From JBLFWJ01 sp047611425 (GTDB lineage: Bacteria > Bacteroidota > Bacteroidia > UBA10329): a stretch of DNA of 13,254 bases. Location: assembly GCA_047611425.1 (NCBI GenBank), contig JBLFWJ010000087.1, forward strand, positions 1-13,254, given 5' to 3'. A model generated the notes under the pieces. It was not told the origin of the DNA. It worked only from the letters and a program-made list of their open reading frames with translations, and ran no database searches. Numbering within the stretch: the first letter of the stretch is position 1; the number at the start of each line of letters is the position of its first letter. The position numbers and the translations under genes were made by a program. Of this stretch, positions 7,717 to 13,254 are shown one piece after another.

Positions 7717-8372
7717 GAAAGAAGCAGTTCGGCCAATTTAACATCTAACGGATAGGTGACCTTGATGTTATTCTGATCACCTTCCACCAAATTCATTTTA
7801 TGGCCGAATGATTCCATCAACGATGCATCATCCGAATGTGCAGAATCGGCTTCAGCATACGCTTTCCTGATTTCTGAAAGCCTGAAACATTGGGGTGTTT
7901 GAATAGCTCGATAATCTTCTCTATTTACCGCTGTACTTGCATCTCCTTCAACCTTTCGTAAAGATGGAATAACGGCAACAGCCGGGATCGAATTACCTTT
8001 TTCTGCAGCAACAGAAAAACATCTTTGAATCATTTCCAACGAGAAGCAAGGCCGAACTCCATCGTGAATTCCTACAATCCCATCATCACCGTCTATGGCA
8101 TTTAGACCGTTCCGGACTGATGCTGTTCTAGTACTACCTCCCTCCGTTACGAGATGATCAACAGAGAAGTTGAATTTGGCAATAAGCTCATTCCAGTATT
8201 CAATTTGAATTTGAGGAAGAACCAACGTGATTGATGCTTCAGGCAAGGCAAGATTCATCTTAGAAATAGAATGCATCAAGATCGGCAAACCTGCCACTTC
8301 CAAAAATTGCTTGGGAACATTAGCTCCCATCCTACTGCCGGAGCCACCGGCCACTATTACAATATGATCCAT
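7713..8372 (-). CDS. ispD: 2-C-methyl-D-erythritol 4-phosphate cytidylyltransferase
   Basis: A 219-residue cytidylyltransferase of the non-mevalonate (MEP) pathway, which activates methylerythritol phosphate with CTP. The nucleotide-binding loop is VAGGSGSRMG at residues 7-16, followed by K21 in PKQF. HDGVRP (103-108), AIQTPQCF (156-163), DDASLMESFG (181-190) and NIKVTYPLD (202-210) are the remaining family signatures. The N-terminus is minimal, with only six residues before the glycine loop, so the ATG at 8372 must be the start. It overlaps the carboxypeptidase gene by 4 bases. Unusually, the U-tract of a terminator hairpin ends directly at this start codon, so expression requires readthrough or initiation inside the hairpin. 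Its products feed the polyprenyl carriers handled by the UppP and polyprenyl synthase genes nearby. Confidence 0.96.
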   Translation of the reverse strand: MDHIVIVAGGSGSRMGANVPKQFLEVAGLPILMHSISKMNLALPEASITLVLPQIQIEYWNELIAKFNFSVDHLVTEGGSTRTASVRNGLNAIDGDDGIVGIHDGVRPCFSLEMIQRCFSVAAEKGNSIPAVAVIPSLRKVEGDASTAVNREDYRAIQTPQCFRLSEIRKAYAEADSAHSDDASLMESFGHKMNLVEGDQNNIKVTYPLDVKLAELLLS

Positions 8373-8408
8373 AAAAAAAGCCCTGCTGAGTTTAATTCAA
8401 CAGGGCTT
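8373..8408 (-). terminator. Intrinsic terminator between queA and ispD
   Basis: AAGCCCTG (8378-8385) pairs perfectly with CAGGGCTT (8401-8408). After one mismatch the stem can continue through TGA/TCA and one wobble pair to a 5-base loop at 8391-8395. On the minus strand the hairpin is followed by seven T residues (8379-8373). This is a canonical terminator for transcripts from queA. The T-run is immediately followed by the ispD ATG. The opposite side lacks a T-run, so it acts in one direction. Confidence 0.85.
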
Positions 8409-8428
8409 GAAATTAGTGCTTTGATTGA

Positions 8429-9478
8429 TTAGATGATCAACATGGCATCGCCATAAGTATAGAATCGATATTTCTCTTTAATTGCCTCTTTGTATGCCTC
8501 CATCATGAAGTCGTAACCAGCGAATGCTGCTACCATCATCAATAACGTACTCTGTGGCATGTGGAAGTTTGTGATCAAACAGTCGGCCACATTGAAATCG
8601 TAAGGAGGGAAGATGAACTTGTTTGTCCAACCATCAAATGGCTTTACATCTCCAATCGTGCTAACAGAAGTCTCAATCGCTCGCATTGAAGTTGTACCAA
8701 CGGCACAAACTCGTCTCTTTTCAGCTCTTGCCTTATTGATGACTTGGCAAGCCTCATCACCAATGTACATCTGCTCGCTGTCCATTTTGTGCTTGGTCAA
8801 GTCTTCAACTTCAACTATTCTGAATGTTCCAAGACCTACGTGCAACGTAACCATTGGAAACTCAATGCCTTTCAACTCAAGACGCTTCATCAATTGCTTG
8901 CTGAAGTGCAATCCTGCAGTTGGTGCAGCTACAGCTCCTTCTTCGGTAGCATAAACTGTCTGGTAACGCTCTTCGTCTTCTGGCTCAACTTCTCGTTGGA
9001 TGTACTTTGGGATTGGGGTCTCGCCCAAACCGAACATAGTCGCTTTGAACTCTTCATGAGTTCCATCGAACAAGAATCTCAACGTTCTACCTCTAGAAGT
9101 TGTGTTGTCGATTACCTCAGCAACCAATTCGTCATTCTCACCGAAATACAACTTGTTTCCGATTCTGATTTTCCGTGCTGGATCAACCAATACATCCCAA
9201 AGTAGACTCTCACGATTCAATTCACGAAGTAGAAAAACTTCAATCATTGCCTCAGTCTTTTCCTTCTTGCCCATCAATCGAGCAGGAAAAACCTTGGTGT
9301 TATTCATAATCATGGCATCGCCCTCTTCAAAGTAGTCGATTACATCCTTGAACAACTTGTGCTCAATCGTCTGCTCTTTGCGATTCAAGACCATTAATCT
9401 TGCTTCGTCTCTATGCTCTGCTGGACGCTCTGCTAGAAGCTCTTTTGGAAGGTCGAACTTAAACTGTGATAATTTCAT
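8429..9478 (-). CDS. queA: tRNA preQ1(34) S-adenosylmethionine ribosyltransferase-isomerase
   Basis: A 349-residue QueA protein of full family length. It transfers and isomerises the ribosyl part of SAM onto preQ1 at the tRNA wobble position, giving epoxyqueuosine. Signatures include FDLPKELLAERPAEHRDEARLMVL near the N-terminus in shortened form (FDLP, AERP, DEARLMVL), NNTKVFPARL at 59-68, PTAGLHFSKQL, the HVGLGTF motif, and the conserved C-terminal YRFYTYGDAMLI. The ATG at 9478 matches the family N-terminus MKLSQFKFDLP. The truB gene ends 66 bases upstream on the same strand, and that gap holds a candidate -7 box, so queA may have its own promoter. A strong terminator follows 20 bases after the stop. 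Confidence 0.97.
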   Translation of the reverse strand: MKLSQFKFDLPKELLAERPAEHRDEARLMVLNRKEQTIEHKLFKDVIDYFEEGDAMIMNNTKVFPARLMGKKEKTEAMIEVFLLRELNRESLLWDVLVDPARKIRIGNKLYFGENDELVAEVIDNTTSRGRTLRFLFDGTHEEFKATMFGLGETPIPKYIQREVEPEDEERYQTVYATEEGAVAAPTAGLHFSKQLMKRLELKGIEFPMVTLHVGLGTFRIVEVEDLTKHKMDSEQMYIGDEACQVINKARAEKRRVCAVGTTSMRAIETSVSTIGDVKPFDGWTNKFIFPPYDFNVADCLITNFHMPQSTLLMMVAAFAGYDFMMEAYKEAIKEKYRFYTYGDAMLII

Positions 9479-9513
9479 GTACGTATAGGAATACAGGTGT
9501 GTAAACGGGGTCG

Positions 9514-9521
9514 CGAATTTA
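9514..9521 (-). promoter_or_regulatory. Candidate -7 box TAAATTCG upstream of queA
   Basis: The minus strand reads TAAATTCG, one base from TAnnTTTG and sharing the TTCG ending of the leuS box (TACCTTCG). It lies 35 bases before the queA ATG in the 66-base truB-queA gap. No TTTG -33 box is found at the usual spacing, so support is weak. Confidence 0.25.
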
Positions 9522-9544
9522 GTAAAAACAAGTACTCGTTGGGA

Positions 9545-10267
9545 TCAACTTTCTACAGGCAAAAATCCCCTTTCCGCAATCATCGTTTTTAGGTCATCGG
9601 GATGGATGGCATCTTCCAGTTCAAAATCCCCGATTCGGGTTCTTCTTAGAGCTGATAGGTGTGCTCCATTGTTGAGCTTTTTGCCCAGATCATGGGCCAA
9701 AGAGCGAATGTAAGTTCCCTTGGAACAAGAGATTCTAAATGTAAGGTCGATGCAATCGTCAACTCTATCAATTCCACTAATCTCAAACTCTCGGACGTCA
9801 ACAATGGTTGTCCTCATCTTTACTTCCACCCCTTTTCGGGCATGCTTGTACGCCCGTTTTCCGTCAATTTTCTTGGCAGAGAAGACTGGAGGCGTCTGAA
9901 AAATCTCACCAGTTAACTCCTTTACGGCCTCATGGATCATCTCGTCTTTGACATCAGAAGTGTCGAACGTTTGGTCAATTTCCTGTTCCAAATCGAATGA
10001 TGGCGTAGTCGCTCCAATTCGCATTGTTCCGGTGTATTCCTTTTCGGCACCTTGAATGGACTCAATTGTTTTGGTCGCTTTACCTGAACACAGAATCAAA
10101 AGCCCCGTTGCCAATGGGTCAAGTGTACCAGCATGGCCCACTTTCACCTTAACTCCAATGTTTCTGGTGATGATCTTTCGAATAACGTTGACCACTTTGA
10201 AACTTGTCCAACCAAACGGTTTGTCGACAAGAAACACTTCGCCACCTCTAAAATCAAATGGCTCCAA
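9545..10267 (-). CDS. truB: tRNA pseudouridine(55) synthase TruB
   Basis: A 240-residue pseudouridine synthase that converts U55 in the tRNA T-loop. The catalytic motif GHAGTLDPLATG is at residues 44-55 with Asp50 as the nucleophile. LVDKPFGWTSFKVVN (13-27), QTPPVFSAKKIDGKRAYKHAR and the late SCSKGTYIRSLAHDLG segment are further TruB signatures. The protein ends shortly after the catalytic domain without a PUA domain, as is common in this phylum. The start is a TTG at 10267: no ATG exists near the family N-terminus, and this TTG lies 2 bases after the uppP stop codon, which indicates coupling to uppP translation. The gene is part of the ftsX-DUF3098-uppP-truB run. Confidence 0.95.
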   Translation of the reverse strand: MEPFDFRGGEVFLVDKPFGWTSFKVVNVIRKIITRNIGVKVKVGHAGTLDPLATGLLILCSGKATKTIESIQGAEKEYTGTMRIGATTPSFDLEQEIDQTFDTSDVKDEMIHEAVKELTGEIFQTPPVFSAKKIDGKRAYKHARKGVEVKMRTTIVDVREFEISGIDRVDDCIDLTFRISCSKGTYIRSLAHDLGKKLNNGAHLSALRRTRIGDFELEDAIHPDDLKTMIAERGFLPVES

Positions 10268-10269
10268 AA

Positions 10270-11064
10270 TCAGGCGAATTGAGTGTAAACGATGGCTCCA
10301 ACCCCGACCACAAAACAGTAGTAACTGAAGTATCGAAGTTGACTTCGTTTAACCAAGGAAATCATCCATTGGCATGCGAACAATCCTGAAACGAAGGCAG
10401 CCACCGCACCGAGAGCGAGTGGCAAAATTTCAATCTGAGATTCCATAATTCCGCCATCCATCATGTCCTTGGCCATTTTGCCGAAGATTAGTGGAACAAC
10501 CATTAAGAACGAAAACTTAGCTGCTTTCTCACGGTCAATTCCTAAAAGAACGGATGTTGAAATGGTCGCTCCACTTCTGCTAATTCCAGGTAGGATTGCA
10601 ATGGCCTGAGAAATTCCGATGATGATTGCTTGAACGTAACCCACCTTTTTCTCTGTCTTTTTTGCTCGATCTGCCAGAAACAAAAGTGCTCCGGTAATCA
10701 GTAGCATACCACCAACCAGCAATAAGTTTCGCGAGAATAACGCTTCGATCTGATCATTGAATACAACTCCGATAATCGCAGCAGGCACCATGGATATGAT
10801 AATCTTCAGAGAAAACTCCGTCTGTTCGTTCCACTTAAATTGGAACAGCCCTTTGAAAATCTCGACAACCTCTTTTCTGAAAATAACGAGGGTGCTTAAC
10901 GCTGTTGCGAAGTGCAGTACCACTGTAAAAAGTAAGCTTTCCTCTGGAAGACTATCGTCACCCAAAATAAACTTGCCAAGTTCTAAGTGGCCGCTGCTAC
11001 TAACGGGAAGGAATTCGGTCAATCCTTGGATGATGCCAAGGATGATGGCCTCGAGAATGGACAT
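10270..11064 (-). CDS. uppP: Undecaprenyl-diphosphatase UppP (BacA)
   Basis: A 264-residue polytopic membrane phosphatase that dephosphorylates undecaprenyl diphosphate, recycling the lipid carrier for peptidoglycan and other surface glycans; loss or overproduction alters bacitracin sensitivity in other bacteria. The catalytic region QGLTEFLPVSSSGH is at residues 13-26 with Glu17 and His26, and the second motif PGISRSG is at 159-165 with Arg163. Several hydrophobic helices are visible, including about 46-62, 87-102, 112-131, 145-160, 181-194, 212-232 and 244-262. The ATG at 11064 follows the DUF3098 stop by 4 bases, and truB follows by 2 bases, so the three genes form a tight operon. Upstream precursor supply comes from ispD in the same region. 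Confidence 0.97.
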   Translation of the reverse strand: MSILEAIILGIIQGLTEFLPVSSSGHLELGKFILGDDSLPEESLLFTVVLHFATALSTLVIFRKEVVEIFKGLFQFKWNEQTEFSLKIIISMVPAAIIGVVFNDQIEALFSRNLLLVGGMLLITGALLFLADRAKKTEKKVGYVQAIIIGISQAIAILPGISRSGATISTSVLLGIDREKAAKFSFLMVVPLIFGKMAKDMMDGGIMESQIEILPLALGAVAAFVSGLFACQWMISLVKRSQLRYFSYYCFVVGVGAIVYTQFA

Positions 11065-11068
11065 GGAA

Positions 11069-11305
11069 TCAGTCCTTTGGCTTCTTCATTATTGCGAAGA
11101 TCTCGACAGCAAACCCAAGCAGAATAACGATGGGTGCCACCGTGATTCTACGCGTGCTGAAAATCTCTTCGCTGAAAACGTTCGGGTCTTCCGAACCGCC
11201 ACCAGCCATTAGGAAAAAACCAAGGGCAATTAGCGCCAAGCCAGCCAAAACCAGCATGTAATTCTCTTTGCCGAAGGCGAAATCTTTGTTGTTCTGTTCG
11301 CTCAT
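11069..11305 (-). CDS. DUF3098 small membrane protein
   Basis: A 78-residue protein with two predicted transmembrane helices, about residues 17-35 and 54-72, joined by a short polar loop. It matches DUF3098, a small family found in Bacteroidota. The N-terminal FAFGKENYMLVLAGLALIALG stretch in shortened form (GKENYMLVL, LIALGF) and the loop GGGSEDPNVFSEEIFSTRRITVAP (GGSEDP, FSTRRITVAP) are the recognisable parts. No function is established. Its position between ftsX and uppP, with a 4-base gap to uppP, suggests a role linked to division or cell-wall synthesis, but this rests on context only. A palindromic repeat occupies the 119-base gap to ftsX. Confidence 0.85.
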   Translation of the reverse strand: MSEQNNKDFAFGKENYMLVLAGLALIALGFFLMAGGGSEDPNVFSEEIFSTRRITVAPIVILLGFAVEIFAIMKKPKD

Positions 11306-11323
11306 TTTTGTAATTCTTATCTC

Positions 11324-11412
11324 AATCCCCCACCTCGTTCCTCGGCTCCCCCTTTGAAAGAGGGAACAAGCGGATTCCCTCTTTAAAGAGAGTGTCCGAA
11401 GGGCGGGAGATT
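11324..11412 (-). repeat. Imperfect palindromic repeat in the DUF3098-ftsX gap
   Basis: The core is a perfect 10-bp inverted repeat, AAAGAGGGAA (11357-11366) and TTCCCTCTTT (11375-11384), with an 8-base loop. Outer arms add CCTCGG/CCGAAGG (near 11340 and 11400) with one bulge, and AATCCCCC against GGGAGATT at the ends. The C-rich and G-rich ends with an A/T-rich centre resemble dispersed intergenic palindromes that I remember from other Bacteroidota genomes; copy number here is unknown. It sits inside a probable operon and could fold in the ftsX transcript, where it may act as a processing or stability element. It is not followed by a T-run, so it is not a clear terminator. Strand is given as that of the surrounding genes. 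Confidence 0.7.
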
Positions 11413-11424
11413 TTATTCAATACA

Positions 11425-12303
11425 TCAATAATACAGTTCGTCAGCACTTAAACGAAGGTACTTCCTTACTGCAAAGGTGGTTGAAAGTCCTGATATCACA
11501 ACTCCCAGCAACACAACTATTCCTAAAAGGGTAAGTGTGATGTTCATATCCTGCAAACGGTATAGCTCCGGAACGTTGCTGCTAACCAAGTAAACTACTC
11601 CCAATAAAAGCAAATTAGCCACCAACGCACCCAGTATTCCGCGGACAATGCCTTGGATGACAAACGGCCTTCGAATGAAGCCTTGAGTTGCTCCAACTAG
11701 CTTCATGCTGTTGATAATGAAACGCTTGGAATACACAGCCAGTCTAATGTTGTTGTTAATCAATGCCAAGGCGATGAAGGACAAAAGCCCACAGAATATT
11801 AAAATGACGAATCCGGCCTTTTTCACATTACTGTTGATAATGCGAATGAGATCACGTGGATAATCAATCTCGAGGATCATTTGGTTTTCGAGCAACTCCG
11901 ATTCAATTTTGAGAATGCCGTCTTCGGTGGCGTGTTCTCCTTTTATTCGAACGTCAATACTCCGCTTTAGAGGATTGAATCCCATAAAACCGATGAAATC
12001 CTCGCCTAATTCTTCACGCATGAAGTCGGCCGCTTCATCCTTGCTCACATACCTAGTAGTCTTTACAAAATCGGAAGCGTCCAAGTATTTCTGAAATTGA
12101 ACGATGTCTACTTCTTTGGCATCATCCTTCAGGTAGACGGTGAAGCCGAGGTTTTCCTTTACGTAGTTGCTCATGGTGTTGGCATAGAGCATAATCAACC
12201 CTAAAAGACCGAGCATGAAAAGCACGAGCGATGTACTCATCACGGCCGATATCTGTGACGATACCAGTTGTTTTCTGTGTGCTTTTTCTTCCTTTGATGC
12301 CAT
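11425..12303 (-). CDS. ftsX: Cell division ABC-transporter-like permease FtsX
   Basis: A 292-residue FtsX protein. It has four transmembrane helices, at about 22-41, 164-184, 217-240 and 256-275, with a large extracytoplasmic domain at about 42-160 between the first two. The conserved membrane-proximal segment around residues 194-205 (RFIINSMKLVGA) is the expected FtsE coupling region. FtsEX couples ATP hydrolysis in the cytoplasm to activation of peptidoglycan hydrolases at the septum. The ATG at 12303 gives the start MASKEEKAHRKQL, which resembles flavobacterial FtsX as I remember it. The frame extends 15 codons further to 12348 but that extension runs through the promoter. No ftsE is in the window. 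It is the first gene of the long minus-strand run and is divergent from leuS across a 763-base gap. Confidence 0.93.
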   Translation of the reverse strand: MASKEEKAHRKQLVSSQISAVMSTSLVLFMLGLLGLIMLYANTMSNYVKENLGFTVYLKDDAKEVDIVQFQKYLDASDFVKTTRYVSKDEAADFMREELGEDFIGFMGFNPLKRSIDVRIKGEHATEDGILKIESELLENQMILEIDYPRDLIRIINSNVKKAGFVILIFCGLLSFIALALINNNIRLAVYSKRFIINSMKLVGATQGFIRRPFVIQGIVRGILGALVANLLLLGVVYLVSSNVPELYRLQDMNITLTLLGIVVLLGVVISGLSTTFAVRKYLRLSADELYY

Positions 12304-12319
12304 GCCTGTGCTAACGCGA

Positions 12320-12349
12320 CAAAGTTGTAAAGATTTTGGACAGCCCAAA
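12320..12349 (-). promoter_or_regulatory. Promoter for the ftsX operon
   Basis: On the minus strand a perfect -33 TTTG (12349-12346) is followed after 18 bases by CAACTTTG (12327-12320), one base from the -7 consensus TAnnTTTG. The expected transcript start lies about 10 bases before the ftsX ATG. The -33 box sits in one arm of a perfect 6-bp inverted repeat (CCCAAA 12344-12349 and TTTGGG 12356-12361), which may be chance or a regulator site. Confidence 0.5.
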
Positions 12350-12361
12350 GCTCCGTTTGGG

Positions 12362-12680
12362 GTCTTTCTTAGATCATCATAATCGAAATAAATTGGAGCA
12401 GGCGTGCATCTGATATCGGCCAGACGACCATTTCCATGGGACTAAGGGTGGCAATGATCATTTGGTAGGCATATTCTGCGGCAGGACGCCACCTGATGAT
12501 CAAATGAAGCGGCATTTCACGGCAGCCGACCTGCGATAATCATCAAGTGTGGTGATTTTAGGGCATAACCCCACCTGGGACGCCCCAATTGCTGAAAATG
12601 TGCGGCAGATGGGTATTTGACGGTTACCTGATTCCCGTGTTCCATAGTCAGACGGGACCTTACGTGCAGTTACACCGTGC
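12362..12680. other. GC-richer, hairpin-rich intergenic sequence with two degenerate 94-base-spaced units
   Basis: No convincing protein gene is present. Two units share landmarks in the same order: GGCATA at 12468 and 12562, GGACGCC exactly 10 bases later at 12484 and 12578, (C/A)AAATG at 12501 and 12595, and GCGGCA at 12509 and 12602. Three landmark offsets are exactly 94 bases and the last is 93. Hand counts of 60-base lines give about 50-57% GC here against 40% in a sample line of rlmN. Local hairpins include TCCCGT/ACGGGA (12633-12638 and 12652-12657). The region may encode a structured RNA or be old repeat debris; strand cannot be assigned. From 12362 to about 12450 I see nothing specific. 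Confidence 0.45.
12490..12554. ncRNA. Candidate three-way-junction RNA fold
   Basis: CACCTGATGAT (12490-12500) pairs with ATCATCA (12539-12545) and GGTG (12551-12554), 11 base pairs with a 5-base bulge. Inside it are two hairpins: AAATG/CATTT (12502-12506 and 12513-12517, loop AAGCGG) and GCAG/CTGC (12522-12525 and 12531-12534, loop CCGAC). The first hairpin's loop core AGCGGCAT recurs in the rod element at 12711. Homologous sequences were not available, so covariation is untested. Confidence 0.25.
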
Positions 12681-12691
12681 ATTCCGTGGCA

Positions 12692-12790
12692 GGATGGGTT
12701 AGGGATGGAAGCGGCATCCTTTTTCATTCGTCATCCTGAGCTTGTCGAAGGGTGAAACGAATGAAAAAGATATAGCGGACAGCCCGGCCC
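12692..12790 (+). ncRNA. Long rod hairpin element with AGCGG internal loops (possible Flavo-1-like motif)
   Basis: A perfect 13-bp stem pairs CTTTTTCATTCGT (12719-12731) with ACGAATGAAAAAG (12757-12769). Below it is a near-symmetric internal loop of 14 and 13 bases, GGAAGCGGCA on the left and TATAGCGGAC on the right, each containing AGCGG. GGG (12702-12704) then pairs with CCC (12783-12785), and GGG (12696-12698) with CCC (12788-12790) across a small loop. The layout resembles a recurrent hairpin I remember from Bacteroidota intergenic regions, perhaps the Flavo-1 RNA motif of Rfam; this name is from memory and unverified. A run of T (12800-12805) follows on the plus strand. The 25-base terminal loop carries CTGAGCTTGTCGAAG, a separate repeat core. 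Confidence 0.5.
12736..12750 (+). repeat. Repeat core CTGAGCTTGTCGAAG, copy 1
   Basis: A 15-base sequence that occurs twice in this gap in opposite orientation. This copy lies in the terminal loop of the rod hairpin. The flanking bases (CATC before, GGGTG after) fit the longer TCATCCTGAGCTTGTCGAAG form that I remember as frequent in intergenic DNA of many environmental bacteria. Confidence 0.75.
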
Positions 12791-12840
12791 GTGCGTTGGT
12801 TTTTTGCGTGGATGGGCAACCCCCAAATTCTTTCCAGAAG

Positions 12841-12988
12841 TGTCATGCCGTTCTTGATACTTCGACAAGCTCAGCAACCAAAACAGCATCTCTACGGTTT
12901 TGAAGATGAATGATTCTGAGTGAGAGACCCCTTAAGATACGGCTGACTGCCGTGAGCTCCCTTCGGTCGGTTCAAGCGCGGGGTGACA
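12841..12988. repeat. Composite intergenic repeat bounded by TGTCA/TGACA
   Basis: The ends are TGTCA (12841-12845) and TGACA (12984-12988). The left half holds the inverted second copy of the repeat core (CTTCGACAAGCTCAG, 12860-12874), an exact reverse complement of copy 1. The right half holds ACCCC (12927-12931) paired with GGGGT (12980-12984) around a perfect hairpin ACGGC/GCCGT (12939-12943 and 12949-12953). No open frame of note is present. It looks like a non-coding dispersed repeat of the MITE or REP sort, but only a genome-wide search can show this. Confidence 0.5.
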
Positions 12989-13040
12989 GTGCGCAGTTGA
13001 TTCTGCTGTATTAATGGGCTGTGGACGAGTCCTTTCCTTT

Positions 13041-13048
13041 TACCTTCG
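13041..13048 (+). promoter_or_regulatory. -7-like box TACCTTCG for leuS
   Basis: TACCTTCG differs by one base from TAnnTTTG and ends 18 bases before the leuS ATG, similar to the ftsX spacing of 16 bases. A TTTG -33 box is not found at 17-20 bases upstream, so the element is partial. Confidence 0.4.
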
Positions 13049-13066
13049 CGGCCTATTTAATTGGCG

Positions 13067-13254
13067 ATGAACTACGATTTTAGGACTAAAGAGAAGGATT
13101 GGCAGAAATTCTGGCGAGATAAAGGGGTTTTTGAAGCCGTAAACGGATCGGATAAACCGAAGTATTACGTGCTTGACATGTTTCCATATCCAAGTGGTGC
13201 CGGGCTTCACGTGGGTCATCCGTTGGGGTACATTGCTTCCGATATTTTTAGTCG
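13067..13254 (+). CDS. leuS: Leucyl-tRNA synthetase, N-terminal fragment
   Basis: The first 62 codons of a class I aminoacyl-tRNA synthetase that charges tRNA-Leu; the rest is beyond the window. The start MNYDFRTKEKDWQKFW is typical of LeuRS, which begins with a helix containing the W-x-x-x-W pattern (W12 and W16). YVLDMFPYPSGAGLHVGHP (residues 34-52) contains the ATP-binding HIGH motif as HVGH at 48-51. The ATG at 13067 is the natural start. The gene is divergent from ftsX, separated by the repeat-rich gap, and has a TACCTTCG box 18 bases upstream. Confidence 0.96.
   Translation, partial: MNYDFRTKEKDWQKFWRDKGVFEAVNGSDKPKYYVLDMFPYPSGAGLHVGHPLGYIASDIFS

Noticed and set aside
12304..12348. Fifteen-codon N-terminal extension of FtsX
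   Set aside because: It passes through the candidate ftsX promoter, and the ATG at 12303 gives the usual family N-terminus.
12434..12439. CCATGG palindrome as an operator
   Set aside because: A 6-base palindrome alone is expected by chance and has no supporting context.
12500..12727. A 75-codon minus-strand open frame in the ftsX-leuS gap
   Set aside because: Its start lies in the rod hairpin stem, it crosses degenerate repeats and several hairpins, and its product has no recognisable fold, hydrophobic core or family motif.
12965..12990. A GGTTCAAGC string resembling a tRNA T-loop
   Set aside because: No acceptor, D or anticodon arms can be built around it; it belongs to the composite repeat.

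Overview
This window looks like a chromosomal segment of a Bacteroidota bacterium, most likely a member of the Flavobacteriia or a close relative. The evidence is the presence of DUF3098 and DUF4468 proteins, a secreted TIG-domain metalloprotease of the type this phylum exports, proteins that read like flavobacterial versions, several TAnnTTTG-like -7 boxes, and the absence of obvious Shine-Dalgarno sequences. Coding DNA is roughly 40% GC in the lines I counted. Most of the window is housekeeping DNA. The exception is the 0.76-kb gap between ftsX and leuS.

Layout from left to right. (1) 1-1422 (-): 5' part of a secreted metzincin-like protease whose C-terminus lies outside the window. (2) 1528-2199 and 2246-2695 (+): an alpha/beta-hydrolase esterase and a GatB/YqeY-domain protein. 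(3) 4757-2696 (-): rlmN followed by a polyprenyl diphosphate synthase. (4) 4786-5973 (+): a metal-dependent amidohydrolase/deaminase, divergent from rlmN. (5) 12303-5974 (-): a long co-directional run of ftsX, DUF3098, uppP, truB, queA, a terminator, ispD, a D,D-carboxypeptidase and a DUF4468 lipid-free secreted protein. (6) 12304-13066: a GC-richer, hairpin-rich intergenic region with nested and tandem repeats. (7) 13067 to the end (+): the 5' end of leuS.

The long minus-strand run combines cell-envelope functions with tRNA modification. FtsX acts in division-linked peptidoglycan hydrolysis, IspD makes isoprenoid precursor, UppP recycles the undecaprenyl carrier made from it, and the S11 peptidase trims peptidoglycan. 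TruB and QueA modify tRNA, and RlmN in the neighbouring unit modifies rRNA and tRNA. The polyprenyl synthase next to rlmN also uses the isoprenoid units, probably for the quinone side chain.

The non-routine items are: a strong terminator whose U-tract runs directly into the ispD start codon; two convergent gene pairs with no bases between their stop codons; a palindromic repeat inside the ftsX-DUF3098 gap; and the ftsX-leuS gap. That gap holds a long rod hairpin with near-symmetric AGCGG internal loops, a loop carrying the 15-mer CTGAGCTTGTCGAAG (a second inverted copy lies 109 bases on), and two degenerate units spaced 94 bases apart. I found no CRISPR array, tRNA, rRNA or transposase gene.
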